A stretch of 64,000 bases of DNA, from positions 36,903 through 100,902 of the forward strand of contig CAMVEB010000011.1 of the NCBI GenBank assembly GCA_947166385.1. The letters are read 5' to 3'. The stretch is from an uncultured Clostridia bacterium. Its GTDB lineage: Bacteria > Bacillota > Clostridia > Christensenellales > Aristaeellaceae. The position numbers were made by a program, and so were the translations under genes. The stretch's first letter is position 1, and each line of letters begins with the position of its first letter. The notes below the pieces were generated by a model. It was not told the origin of the DNA. It did no database searches and saw only the letters and a list, made by a program, of their open reading frames with translations. Shown here in pieces: positions 8,628-17,630 of this stretch.

Positions 8628-11600
8628 TTATTCGCTGTAATCCTGCAGGGAAACCGATACCATCCTGCTGACACCCTGCTCCTCCATCGCCACACCGTAC
8701 AGGCCGTTGGCACGCTCCATGGTACCCTTCCGGTGGGTGATGACCACAAACTGTGTGTCCCCGGAATACTCCGCCAGGTAATCCGCGAAATAGCCGATGT
8801 TCGCGTCGTCCAGCGCTGCCTCAATCTCATCCAGGATACAAAAGGGCGTCGGTTTCAGCTTCAGCGTCGCAAACAGAATCGCAATCGCGGTCAGCGTTTT
8901 CTCGCCGCCGGACAGCAGCGACAGTAGCTGCAGCTTCTTTCCTGGCGGCTGCGCGTTGATTTCTATGCCGCAGTTCAGCGGATCGTTCGGATCGGTCAGC
9001 TGCAGCTCGGCATGTCCGCCGCCGAACAGGCGCTCAAACGTTTCGGAGAAATACCCCTGCAGCAGCGTAAAGCGTTCCACAAACGTCCCGCGCATCTGCT
9101 CCAGCAGCCTGGCAATCAGGTCCCGCAGGTCCTTCTCCGCCTTTTCCATATCCTCCCGCTGTACGTACATCTCATCGTACCGCGCCTTCGTCTGCGCATA
9201 CTCTTCCACCGCGTGCACATTCACCGGGCCGAGAGCGCGGATCTCTGCGGAAAGCTGAGCAGCCTGCCGGTCCGCCTCCGTTACGTTGAAGGGGTCCTTT
9301 CGGCGGAATTCCTCTGCCCCGGCATAGGTCACCTCATAGGTGTTCCAGATCCGGTCCCGCAGTGCTTTCAGGTCACCCTCCGTGCGCGCCCGGGCCAGTT
9401 CCAGCCGGTGGGCCTTGTCACTGTCACGGCTGTAGGTCTGGTGAAGCCCTTCCATGTCCGCCAGCAGCTCCTTCAGCGCCTGCTGCTTCCCTGTACGATC
9501 CTCCTCCAGTTCCTTCGCGATCCGCTCCCGACCGGCCTGTTCCTCCTGTGCCGCTTCCAGCGCCGCCTGCAAACGTTCGCCCTCCTCAGCGTCCGCAATG
9601 TCTCCGTTGTCCATTTCCTTCAGCAGACTTTCCCGGCTTGCCTGTTCCCGGGCGTTCCGATCCCGTTCCTGTTCCAGCCGGGCCTGGTCCCGCTGCAAAT
9701 TGTCCAGCTCGTGCTGCAGATCGTTGACCGCCAGCGTCAGTCGAACAGTCTCCTCCGCCTGCTCCTCCGCGACTTTCCGGGCCTCCAGCGCCGCCTGTTG
9801 CAGCGCGGCCGCCCGTTTTTCCATCTCTTCCCTGGTTTCCTCGGTTTTCTCGGTATGATCGTTAGCCATGGACAGCTGTTCCCGGATCTGCATCATGGAT
9901 TCCATCAGCTGCTCGCGGGCCGCTTCGGTTTCACTCCGCTGCATCGCGTGCATCCGGCGGTCTTCCTCCGCGTTCTGCAGACGCTCCGTCTCCCGGGCCA
10001 CCGCGATCTCCTGCTGGTGCAGGTTTTCCAGCGCTTCGGCCGAGGCTCCCTTCAGGCGGTCTTTCTCCGCCTGTCCGTCCTTCATCTGTTTCAGGAGCCG
10101 CTCCAGCTCATCCTGTCCCGTCTGCAGCGCCTCGGTCAGTTCCTTCAGTTCCCGCTCCCGGGAGAACAGGTTTACGCTCCGGGAGGAAACCGATCCGCCC
10201 GTCATTGATCCGCCGGAATGCATCACGTCACCCTGCAGCGTCACCAGGCGGAACTCGTGCCCGCCTTTGCGCATGATGGTGATCCCGTGATCCAGGTTGT
10301 CCGCTACGACGGTGCGACCCAACAGGTTTTCCACAATTCCGCGGTATTTCCCGTCGCATTCCACCAGGTCCGACGCCACACCCAGGCAGCCGGGCATACC
10401 CAGCGCTTCCCTTTCCTTCGGTGTCAGCCCCCGCGGCCGCACCGAAGATACCGGCAGGAACGTTGCCCGGCCCTGATGATTCTCCCGCAGATATTCGATC
10501 AGCGCCTTCGCCGTCTCCTCATCCTCGGTCACCACGTTCTGCTGTGCGTTACCCAGCACCATATCCAGAGCAGTTTCAAATTTCTTTGGTACAGAGATCA
10601 GCATGTTCAGCGGTCCGTACACCCGGTCCATGCCCTTCTCCCGGGCATACCGGACTACGGAGCGTACGGAGTTCTGGTAGCCCTCCAGCTCACGGGACAT
10701 CTCGTCCAGCAGCCTCCGGCGGGATTCCATGTCCCGCAACTCTGCCAACCGAGCATCATAATCCTTCCGGGCCCGGATCACCGCGGCGTCCGCCTCCTCC
10801 AACCGGTTTCGGGCTTCCTGCACGCCATTGGCAAGCTTTTCCTGCTCCGCGGTTTCCCGATTCAGTCTTCCCCGGGCTTCCCGCACAGCGTCATCCTTCA
10901 CGTCTGCGGCTTTCCGCATCTCCCCGCAGGCAACAGTTACCTCCTCCAGCCGGTTTTCCATCGTGGCGAGCATGGTTTTCAGCCGTGTCTGATCGTTCAA
11001 TGCGGCTGCCCGGCGGTTGATGGCGTCCATCATCGCGTTCTTGTGGGTTTCCAGTTCCTCTTCCTTCTCAGCGGCATTCTTCCGGGCAGCCTCTTCCGCT
11101 TCCCGTGCGTGTTCCAGCTCGTCAGTCCGCCGGCGCAGCGTCTCCGTTCTCTCTTCTCTGCCGTCTCCGCTTTCCGCGGTCAGCCGGTCCAGTTCCGCCA
11201 TCCGTTCCGCGGCGATGCTGATTTCCCCTCGAATGCGCTCCCGGTTCTCTTGTCGGTTTCGCCGCCGCTCTTCCACGGTATGAACCGCGTCCTGGGCATC
11301 ATGCACCTTTTCCATCCCGGACAGCAGTGCGCTATGTGCCTCAGTCACCTTCTCGTCCAGTGCGGCGATCTGCGTCTGCTTCCTGTCCCGCTCCTCTGTC
11401 TTTTCATGCAGGGTAATCTCCGTCGTGTCAAGCACCGTACGGATCATTTGCAGGTCCTGGTCGTTCTCCCGCAGTTTCGCCTCCATCCGGTCTGACCGCA
11501 CGAGGAACAGGTTCAAATCCAGTTCCTTCAGCTCCGCAGCCAGGTCCAGATACACCCGGGCGTTCTTCGCCTGATCTTCAAGGGGATTCAGCTGCCGCTT

Positions 11601-12194
11601 CAGCTCGTCCAGAATATCGTCCACCCTGGCCATGTTTTCCATCGTCCGGGACAGTTTCTTCTCCGCTTCCTCCTTGCGGGCCTTGAATTTCACAATCCCG
11701 GCCGCCTCTTCGAAAACCTGGCGCCGATCCTCCCCCTTGCGGGAAAGGATCTCATCGATCCGTCCCTGGCCGATGATGGAGTAGCCTTCCTTGCCGATAC
11801 CGGTGTCACGGAACAGATCCACCACATCTTTCAGCCGGCACGAGGCGCGGTTCAGGAAATATTCGCTCTCTCCGCTGCGGTATACCCGCCGGGTTACCAT
11901 AACCTCGGCGTATTCCAGCGGCAGCGTATGATCCTCGTTGTCAAAAACCAGGGAAACTTCACAGTAACTCAGTGGTTTGCGTTTCTGGGTCCCGCTGAAG
12001 ATCACGTCCTGCATGCTGGCGCCGCGCAGCGTCTTTGCGCTCTGCTCGCCCAGCACCCAGCGCACCGCGTCGCCGATATTGCTTTTTCCGGAGCCATTGG
12101 GTCCGACAATCGCCGTAATGCCTTCCTTGAAGACGATCTCGGTCCTCTGGGCAAAAGATTTGAATCCGTAAAGCTCCAGTTTCTTCAGTCGCAT
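8628..12194 (-). CDS. smc: Chromosome segregation ATPase SMC
   Basis: 1188 residues, normal for bacterial SMC. It is the core of the condensin complex with ScpA and ScpB, compacting and resolving chromosomes in the nucleoid. N-terminal Walker A is GPNGSGKS (31-38). Two long coiled coils (about 170-500 and 670-1020) flank a hinge (about 510-670, including HEFRLVTLQGDVMHSGGSMT). The C-terminal head carries the ABC signature LSGGEKTLTAIA and Walker B FCILDEIEAALDD. GGAGG precedes the ATG. rnc and ftsY, common SMC neighbours, are absent; smc here has its own promoter and is followed by lysA. Confidence 0.98.
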   Translation of the reverse strand: MRLKKLELYGFKSFAQRTEIVFKEGITAIVGPNGSGKSNIGDAVRWVLGEQSAKTLRGASMQDVIFSGTQKRKPLSYCEVSLVFDNEDHTLPLEYAEVMVTRRVYRSGESEYFLNRASCRLKDVVDLFRDTGIGKEGYSIIGQGRIDEILSRKGEDRRQVFEEAAGIVKFKARKEEAEKKLSRTMENMARVDDILDELKRQLNPLEDQAKNARVYLDLAAELKELDLNLFLVRSDRMEAKLRENDQDLQMIRTVLDTTEITLHEKTEERDRKQTQIAALDEKVTEAHSALLSGMEKVHDAQDAVHTVEERRRNRQENRERIRGEISIAAERMAELDRLTAESGDGREERTETLRRRTDELEHAREAEEAARKNAAEKEEELETHKNAMMDAINRRAAALNDQTRLKTMLATMENRLEEVTVACGEMRKAADVKDDAVREARGRLNRETAEQEKLANGVQEARNRLEEADAAVIRARKDYDARLAELRDMESRRRLLDEMSRELEGYQNSVRSVVRYAREKGMDRVYGPLNMLISVPKKFETALDMVLGNAQQNVVTEDEETAKALIEYLRENHQGRATFLPVSSVRPRGLTPKEREALGMPGCLGVASDLVECDGKYRGIVENLLGRTVVADNLDHGITIMRKGGHEFRLVTLQGDVMHSGGSMTGGSVSSRSVNLFSRERELKELTEALQTGQDELERLLKQMKDGQAEKDRLKGASAEALENLHQQEIAVARETERLQNAEEDRRMHAMQRSETEAAREQLMESMMQIREQLSMANDHTEKTEETREEMEKRAAALQQAALEARKVAEEQAEETVRLTLAVNDLQHELDNLQRDQARLEQERDRNAREQASRESLLKEMDNGDIADAEEGERLQAALEAAQEEQAGRERIAKELEEDRTGKQQALKELLADMEGLHQTYSRDSDKAHRLELARARTEGDLKALRDRIWNTYEVTYAGAEEFRRKDPFNVTEADRQAAQLSAEIRALGPVNVHAVEEYAQTKARYDEMYVQREDMEKAEKDLRDLIARLLEQMRGTFVERFTLLQGYFSETFERLFGGGHAELQLTDPNDPLNCGIEINAQPPGKKLQLLSLLSGGEKTLTAIAILFATLKLKPTPFCILDEIEAALDDANIGYFADYLAEYSGDTQFVVITHRKGTMERANGLYGVAMEEQGVSRMVSVSLQDYSE

Positions 12195-12235
12195 ACTTCC
12201 TCCAAAGTTTCCCGCGCCTGATGCGCAGACGGGTT

Positions 12236-12264
12236 ATTATATCATGAAATTGTTCCGCGAAACA
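12236..12264 (-). promoter_or_regulatory. smc promoter (extended -10 type)
   Basis: Minus strand TGATATAAT, an extended -10 with TATAAT at 12236-12241. The -35 region (12259-12264, TGTTTC) is weak, as often seen with extended -10 promoters. Confidence 0.6.
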
Positions 12265-12291
12265 CCCCGCCGACATGAAAAATACAGGCCC

Positions 12292-12319
12292 TTGACTTTC
12301 CCCTGCTTCCATGTACAAT
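12292..12319 (+). promoter_or_regulatory. Promoter for the first MATE gene
   Basis: TTGACT (12292-12297), 16-bp spacer, TACAAT (12314-12319), 37 bases before the ATG at 12357. Confidence 0.75.
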
Positions 12320-12356
12320 GAATCTGGATATTCCGGAAGGTTGAGGTCTCCAAACG

Positions 12357-13742
12357 ATGTGGAAACGCTATGTGGGCAGTAAGGCTTTTTATAAGGGTGT
12401 ACTCACCCTGCTGATCCCGATCATCGTGCAGCAGTTTATTTCTTCCTTTGTTTCCCTGCTGGACAATATCATGGTCGGCAGTCTCGGTACGGAGTCAATC
12501 TCCGCCGCCTCCATCAGCAACACCGTGCTCACCGTCCATATGCTGGCCGTCTTCGGCGGTCTCAGCGGCGCAAGCATTTTCGGTGCCCAGTTTTTCGGTA
12601 AGGGTGATATGGACGGGATGCGCCATACCTTCCGTTTCAAGGTGTACTTCGGCGTTGTATGTACGGCCGTTGCCATCCTGGTGTACGCGCTCTTCGGCGA
12701 TTCATTCCTTCGCTCCTTCCTGCAGGGGGAGAGCAACGGCGGAGATTTGGAGCTGACGCTACGCCAGGGCTCCGGCTATCTGCGCATCATGCTGTGGGGG
12801 CTCCTGCCCTTTACCCTCGTGCAGGTCTATGCCGGAACCCTCCGGGAGTCCGGGCAGACCACCGCGCCCATGGTCGCCGGCATCTGCGCCATCCTGACAA
12901 ACCTGTTCCTGAACTGGGTTCTGATCTTTGGACATCTGGGCGCGCCGTCTCTGGGGGTGGAAGGCGCCGCCATCGCCACCGTCATCTCCCGCTATGTCGA
13001 GCTTCTGATCGTTGTCATCCATTCCCACCGGCATACGGATCGCTATGTCTTCCTGTACGGTGCCTATCGGAGCGGCTTTGTGCCCCGCAGGCTCATCGGG
13101 AAGATCACACGCACCGGCCTGCCCCTCCTGATCAACGAAATCCTCTGGTCCCTGGGTATGACCTTTATCAACCAGTTCTATTCCACCCGCGGGCTGAATG
13201 CCGTCGCCGCGCTCAACATCACCGGTACCGCATGGAACCTCTTCTGCGTCATTATGTTCGCTATGGGCAGTGCGGTTTCCATCATGGTCGGGCAGCGCCT
13301 TGGCGCCGGCAAAATGGAGGAGGCCCGGGATGTGGACAGAAAACTGATCGTCCTGACCGAGGTCATCCATATTCTGATCGGTCTGGCCATGATCGTCTTT
13401 TCTCCCCTGGTTCCGCGCCTGTATAACGTCGGAGAAGAGGTCCGGGAGCTCACCCGGCAAATGCTGGTGGTCGCCGGTCTCTCGCTCCCGCTTCATTCCT
13501 TTGCCCATGTGACCTATTTTACCATCCGCTCCGGCGGCCGCACCGTGATCACCTTCTTCTTCGACGCGGTCTACACCTGGTGTGTAACAGTGCTCGTGGC
13601 TTTCCTGCTCACGCGGTATACGGATCTGTCTATCATTCAGATCTATTTCTGCGTCCAGTTTATTGATATCATCAAACTCATCCTGGGCCTGCTTATGCTC
13701 CGGTCTGATTTCTGGGCCCGCAATGTGGTCAGGGACGACTGA
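12357..13742 (+). CDS. MATE-family multidrug/toxin exporter
   Basis: 461 residues with about 12 membrane helices in two six-helix halves. The N-terminal LLIPIIVQQFISSFVSLLDNIMVGSLG and internal ISNTVLTVHMLAVFGGLSGASIF match the MATE (MOP superfamily) pattern. The second half repeats it around TGLPLLINEILWSLGMTFINQFYS. MATE proteins export cationic drugs or metabolites against a Na+ or H+ gradient. Given the Na+-type rotor seen in the atp operon, Na+ coupling is plausible but unproven. It has its own promoter; the broken cellulose locus begins 18 bp downstream and may share the transcript. Confidence 0.93.
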   Translation: MWKRYVGSKAFYKGVLTLLIPIIVQQFISSFVSLLDNIMVGSLGTESISAASISNTVLTVHMLAVFGGLSGASIFGAQFFGKGDMDGMRHTFRFKVYFGVVCTAVAILVYALFGDSFLRSFLQGESNGGDLELTLRQGSGYLRIMLWGLLPFTLVQVYAGTLRESGQTTAPMVAGICAILTNLFLNWVLIFGHLGAPSLGVEGAAIATVISRYVELLIVVIHSHRHTDRYVFLYGAYRSGFVPRRLIGKITRTGLPLLINEILWSLGMTFINQFYSTRGLNAVAALNITGTAWNLFCVIMFAMGSAVSIMVGQRLGAGKMEEARDVDRKLIVLTEVIHILIGLAMIVFSPLVPRLYNVGEEVRELTRQMLVVAGLSLPLHSFAHVTYFTIRSGGRTVITFFFDAVYTWCVTVLVAFLLTRYTDLSIIQIYFCVQFIDIIKLILGLLMLRSDFWARNVVRDD

Positions 13743-13760
13743 ACCGGGAGGAATCAACCC

Positions 13761-15955
13761 ATGAAAAGAATCAGGAAGATCGCCACAGTCATCAGTCAGG
13801 GATTCCTGCCGACTCTCTGTGCGGCAGTGCTGCTGCTTTGCTGCGCCGCGCATCCCGCCTGAGCGGAGGCGCCGGCGCGGCACGCCAGGCCTTCCGTAAA
13901 CGGGCGCCTCCATGTGGAAGGCTCGCAGCTGGTGGATGCCTCCGGCCAGCTTGTACAGCTGCGGGGCATGAGCACTCACGGGCTTGTCTGGTATCCGGAA
14001 ATGGTCAGCGAAAACCTGTTTCGCCAGCTTTCCGAAGACTGGAACTGCAATCTGATCCGCCTCGCCATGTATTCGATATCCTATCAAGAGAAAAAAACGC
14101 GCGCCGAAAGCCTGCGCCTGATGCGTAAAGGCATTGAAGCGGCCGTCGCCGCCGATACCTATGTAGTGGTAGACTGGCATATCGTATCGGACGGCGATCC
14201 AAACGAGTATAAAGCGGAAGCCATCGAATTTTTCGACCTGATCGCTTCCGAGTATGCGGACTGCCCAAACCTGATTTTTGAGATTTGCAATGAACCGCCG
14301 GATCTCCTGCGCAAAATGCTCAATGGCTGCATTCATATGAAATATCCAGACCCGGCAAAAGTGCATATCTGGCTCTGCGATGACCACCGCCGCGCAGAAA
14401 TGCGCGCCCTGGCGGAAGAAATGGGCGTCGGCTATTTCGACCGGCCGGACAATAAAGGTGCGAAAGCCGGCAATCTGAACCATGCCCTGAGGCTGACTTC
14501 CGCCCCCTATATCGTCAGCTTTGACGCGGATATGATTCCGCGTAGCGATTTTCTGCTGAAAACCATTCCGTATTTTGTAGATGCGGAGCTGTGGGAACAA
14601 AGCCGGCCGGAAGCGGAACGGCTTCATCTGGGCCTCCTCCAGACGCCCCAGTGCTTTATGATCCGGATGTGTTTCAGCATGCGCTGTACTGTGAAAAGCG
14701 TGCGCCCAACGAGCAGGATTTCTTCTACCGCACCATTGAGCCGGCGAAGACGGCCACCAACAGCGTCATCTACCGCGGTTCCAACACAGTCCTCTCCCGC
14801 CGAGCTCTGGAAGATATCGGCGGATTCTATACGGAGTCCATCACCGAAGACTTTACAACCAGCCTCCTGATCGAGTCGGCCGGCTATGTCAGCCTCGGCC
14901 TGTCAGAGCCCCTGGCCAGCGGGCAGACACCGCATACCTTCCGGGAGCATATCCAGCAGCGTACCCGCTGGGGGCGCGGGGTCATCGTCACGGCAAGGAA
15001 GCTGAGAATCCTGCGCCGCAGGGAACTGACAGTCGCTCAGAAGGTCAGCTACCTCAGTTCGGTCACATACTGGTATTCCCCGCTGAAAAATCTGGTTTAC
15101 CTGCTGTCCCCGCTGCTCTACGCGGCATTCATGATTCCGGTCTTCCGCTGTAACTGGCTGGAGTTGATGGCCTTCTGGCTCCCGATGTTCATCCTGCAGG
15201 ATATGAGCCTCCGACTGAACAGCCGCAACACGATCTCCGTAAAGTGGAGCGGCATCTACGAAACCAGCGTTATGCCCCACCTGCTCATTCCGATCCTGAA
15301 GGAAAGCATGGGCATCACTTTGTCCACCTTCAAGGTCACGGACAAGTCCGGCGCCGGCAGGGAGCGGAAGCGGGATCTCCGGATGACCCTTCCCTTCCTC
15401 TGTCTGATTGCGCTATCCCTGGCCGGCATCGTCCGGGTGTTGTGGAATTTCAATGTCATGCAGATCATCAGCCTGCTGATTCTGCTCTTCTGGATCGTGC
15501 GTAATCTCTATTATCTGGTCATGGCTGTCTTTCTGGTAGATGGCCGCGATTCCGATGGCGAAGTTGTGAAGGTCACTGATGCGGAGCTTGTCCAGGTCAC
15601 GGCTGGCGGAAAAATGTATGACGGCGTGACAACGCTCCTGGCAGAGCACAGCCTGACAGTTTTCCTCGATGAAGCGGAGGATATGAAAACCGGTGCGTCC
15701 GTGGATGTGGAAATCACCCAAGATTCCGCCGCCACCAGGGTCAGCGGCGTGGTCACCGGTGTCCGGGAATCCCGTCGTGGCACTTCCCGTACCCATACGG
15801 TGGAAATTCTGGATGACCTCGGCAACGGCATGGAATATCTCCAGCTCCTGTATGACAGGGTTCCGACCCTCCCGCAGTCCCTGCACCGGGATTTCGGCGC
15901 ATTATATGATTTCTGGCAGAACATCGCTCACCGCGTCGGGCGTACCGCACGCTGA
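13761..15955 (+). pseudogene. Chimeric pseudogene: GH5 endoglucanase N-part fused to BcsA-type cellulose synthase C-part
   Basis: Three lesions are visible. A signal peptide (ATG 13761, MKRIRKIATVISQGFLPTLC onward) ends at an in-frame TGA at 13860-13862, after which the same frame continues. It then reads as a GH5 glycosidase (LRGMSTHGLVWYPE, VVVDWHIVSDGDPN, ADCPNLIFEICNEP, the last holding the acid/base Glu). At that Asn-Glu-Pro (14289-14297) the sequence switches in frame to a cellulose synthase: NGCIHMKYPD, CDDHRR, SFDADMIPRSDF. A one-base loss in the T run at 14655-14657 then shifts frame, and the rest continues as YDPDVFQHALYCEKRAPNEQ, ITEDF (catalytic TED), QQRTRWGRG (QxxRW), several membrane helices and a PilZ-like C-terminus (about 15570-15850). 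The synthase's first helices and first Asp motif, and the GH5 nucleophile half, are gone. GH5 and synthase genes neighbour each other in clostridial cellulose loci such as ccsA/ccsZ of C. difficile. Confidence 0.88.
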
Positions 15956-15980
15956 ACACGGCAAAGAAAAAGTGAAAGGA

Positions 15981-16009
15981 AAAACAGGGGATAACTCGTC
16001 CCCTGTTTT
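15981..16009. terminator. Bidirectional terminator between the cellulose pseudogene and rpsR
   Basis: Stem AAAACAGGGGA / TCCCCTGTTTT (15981-15991 and 15999-16009) with a 7-base loop. T-rich DNA follows on both strands, so it can end transcripts from either side. Confidence 0.88.
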
Positions 16010-16027
16010 CTGTTTCCTGTAGGTTGA

Positions 16028-16285
16028 TCAGTCCACTGTATAGGGCATCAGCGCGATGGCACGGGCGCGCTTGATGGCCTCGCTCAGCTGGCGCTGATGC
16101 TTGGCGCAGTTGCCGCTCATCCGGCGGGGCAGGATCTTGCCACGCTCATTGGTGAAGCGACGCAGGCGATTGATATCCTTGTAGTCAATGTACTCAATCT
16201 TATCGACACAGAAGCTGCAAACCTTCCGGCGGGGACGGCGTCCTCCGCGGGGGCGCGGCCTTCTTTCGCCACGATCTTCAGACAT
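16028..16285 (-). CDS. rpsR: 30S ribosomal protein S18
   Basis: 85 residues, standard S18 size, with a basic [18 protein letters not shown]-terminus, then [22 protein letters not shown] and the conserved [21 protein letters not shown] core. It binds 16S rRNA with S6 on the platform of the small subunit. The CxxC pair plus the later Cys and His suggests a Zn-binding (C+) S18 form. It is last in the rpsF-ssb-rpsR operon, 25 bp after ssb. Confidence 0.98.
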   Translation of the reverse strand: MSEDRGERRPRPRGGRRPRRKVCSFCVDKIEYIDYKDINRLRRFTNERGKILPRRMSGNCAKHQRQLSEAIKRARAIALMPYTVD

Positions 16286-16310
16286 AGGGCTTTAACCTCC
16301 TTACTCAGCG

Positions 16311-16745
16311 TTAGAAAGGCAGTTCGTCGGTCTCCACTGCTGTGAAGCCGGCAGCTGCCTGGGGTACTGCAGAGGGAGCAGCAGCGGCAGGAGCGCTGTA
16401 AGCGCTTGCTTCGCTGTCATTCCGGGAAGAAAGGAATTCCACATCCGTAGCGTTCACTTCCATCGTGGCGCGGGTGGTTCCGTCGGCGGCCTGGTAAGTG
16501 CGGACACTCACGGATCCGACAACCGCAACCTTCCGGCCTTTGGCCAGATACTTCGCACAGTTCTCTCCTAGCTGGCGCCAGGCTGAAACCCGGAAGAAAT
16601 CAGTCTGTTCGTTCTGATTGCCCTGGGCATCCCGGCGGCCGCGGCGGTTCACCGCCACGCTGAAACTGCAAACGCTGTCTCCGGAAGGCGTGGTCCGCAA
16701 TTCCGGATCATGAGTCAGATTTCCGATAATCGTCAGCCGATTCAT
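16311..16745 (-). CDS. ssb: Single-stranded DNA-binding protein
   Basis: 144 residues. The N-terminal OB fold (about 1-105) begins MNRLTIIGNLTHDPELRTTP and contains FSVAVNRRG and FFRVSAWRQLGENCAKYLAKG. A short Ala/Pro-rich linker follows, and the C-terminus ends DELPF, the conserved acidic tip that recruits replication and repair proteins. It coats ssDNA during replication, recombination and repair. Its place between rpsF and rpsR is the classic bacterial order. Confidence 0.98.
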   Translation of the reverse strand: MNRLTIIGNLTHDPELRTTPSGDSVCSFSVAVNRRGRRDAQGNQNEQTDFFRVSAWRQLGENCAKYLAKGRKVAVVGSVSVRTYQAADGTTRATMEVNATDVEFLSSRNDSEASAYSAPAAAAPSAVPQAAAGFTAVETDELPF

Positions 16746-16768
16746 GCTTTTCCTCTCCTTTTCCGTCG

Positions 16769-17218
16769 TTACTCCGCATCGGCGGGAGCGGCTTCTTCGG
16801 CGGGAGCAGCTTCAACAGCTTCTTCTGCGGGAGCGGCAGCTTCTTCTTCGGCAGGAGCGGCTTCCTCATCAGCGGGAGCGGCCAGGGGAGCGGGTTTATT
16901 CGCGCGCGGCTTCACAGCAGAACGCTTCTCTTCCAGCTTCACGACCAGATAACGGAGCACGCTCTCGTTGATCTGCAGGTTACGCTCGAGCTCGCGGGGC
17001 AGGTCGGCGGGAGCCTTGAAGGTCACCAGCACGTACCAGCCTTCGGTCTTGTAGTTGATCGCATAGGCCAGGCGGCGCTTGCCCCATGTCTCATCAACCT
17101 TTTCGATCTCACCACCGTTGTTAGCGATCAGGGCGGAAACCTTTTCAATCAGCTCTTTCCGGGCCGTTTCCTCCAGATCGGTGTCGATGATGTAGATCAT
17201 TTCATACCTGTTCATCAT
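16769..17218 (-). CDS. rpsF: 30S ribosomal protein S6 with acidic Ala/Pro/Glu-rich tail
   Basis: 149 residues. The first ~100 form the S6 fold (MNRYEMIYIIDTDLEE, AYAINYKTEGWYVLVTFKA, LRYLVVKLEEKR). The last ~40 are a low-complexity tail of repeated PAEE/AAPAEE units. S6 is usually 95-110 residues, so the tail is an extension; low-complexity tails are known in some Clostridia. It pairs with S18 on the 30S platform. It is first gene of the operon, read from the strong promoter at 17282-17310. Confidence 0.97.
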   Translation of the reverse strand: MMNRYEMIYIIDTDLEETARKELIEKVSALIANNGGEIEKVDETWGKRRLAYAINYKTEGWYVLVTFKAPADLPRELERNLQINESVLRYLVVKLEEKRSAVKPRANKPAPLAAPADEEAAPAEEEAAAPAEEAVEAAPAEEAAPADAE

Positions 17219-17281
17219 TCTTTCACCTCCTCACGGACTTTTGGCGCTGCTTTCCGCAGCGCAAGGATGTGCCAATTGATG

Positions 17282-17310
17282 ATTATAGCAGACTTCCCAT
17301 TGAATTGCAA
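17282..17310 (-). promoter_or_regulatory. rpsF-ssb-rpsR operon promoter
   Basis: Minus strand TTGCAA (17305-17310), 17-bp spacer, TATAAT (17282-17287), with an extended -10 TGC. About 65 bases of leader precede rpsF. I saw no obvious S6:S18 autoregulatory hairpin, though such leaders are known in this operon. Confidence 0.85.
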
Positions 17311-17430
17311 GGGTTTTTCTCGAATTCGTCAATTGTTTTATGTGTTTGTGTGTTTGTGGTGAGGGCTGGAGAACTGTCAGGGAGATTCCCTGCTCTGATC
17401 TTCTGATGATACTATACCACGAGTCTCTCC

Positions 17431-17470
17431 CTGGATTCAACTGGAATTTACTGGAATCTGCTGGAATTTA
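17431..17470. repeat. Four imperfect 10-bp direct repeats
   Basis: CTGGATTCAA, CTGGAATTTA, CTGGAATCTG, CTGGAATTTA in direct succession, in the 412-bp gap between rpsF and the next gene. Otherwise the gap holds two divergent promoters and nothing else I can identify. The 10-bp period is close to one helical turn. Confidence 0.75.
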
Positions 17471-17519
17471 TCAAATCATCCTGAACTCTTTGTCGCCCGG
17501 CAGCATCTGTATTGTACAA

Positions 17520-17548
17520 TTGATTTTATCCTGCAGTTTCGGTATAAT
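17520..17548 (+). promoter_or_regulatory. Promoter for the orphan membrane protein
   Basis: TTGATT (17520-17525), 17-bp spacer, TATAAT (17543-17548), about 75 bases upstream of the ATG at 17631. Confidence 0.75.
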
Positions 17549-17630
17549 TTTCGTAAGATGTCAGCGGAAATACCGATGATTCTTTTGTTCAGCACAACAC
17601 ATCAGAAGAAAAATCAGGGAGACAGAATGC

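Noticed and set aside
13860..13862. TGA as a selenocysteine or reassigned codon
   Set aside because: It falls between a signal peptide and mature GH5, where no Sec is used, and other lesions follow. TGA ends many intact genes here.
12759..14627. 622-codon open frame on the minus strand over the MATE gene and pseudogene
   Set aside because: Antisense to well-supported sequence, no ribosome site, low-complexity Asp/Gly/Gln/His composition.
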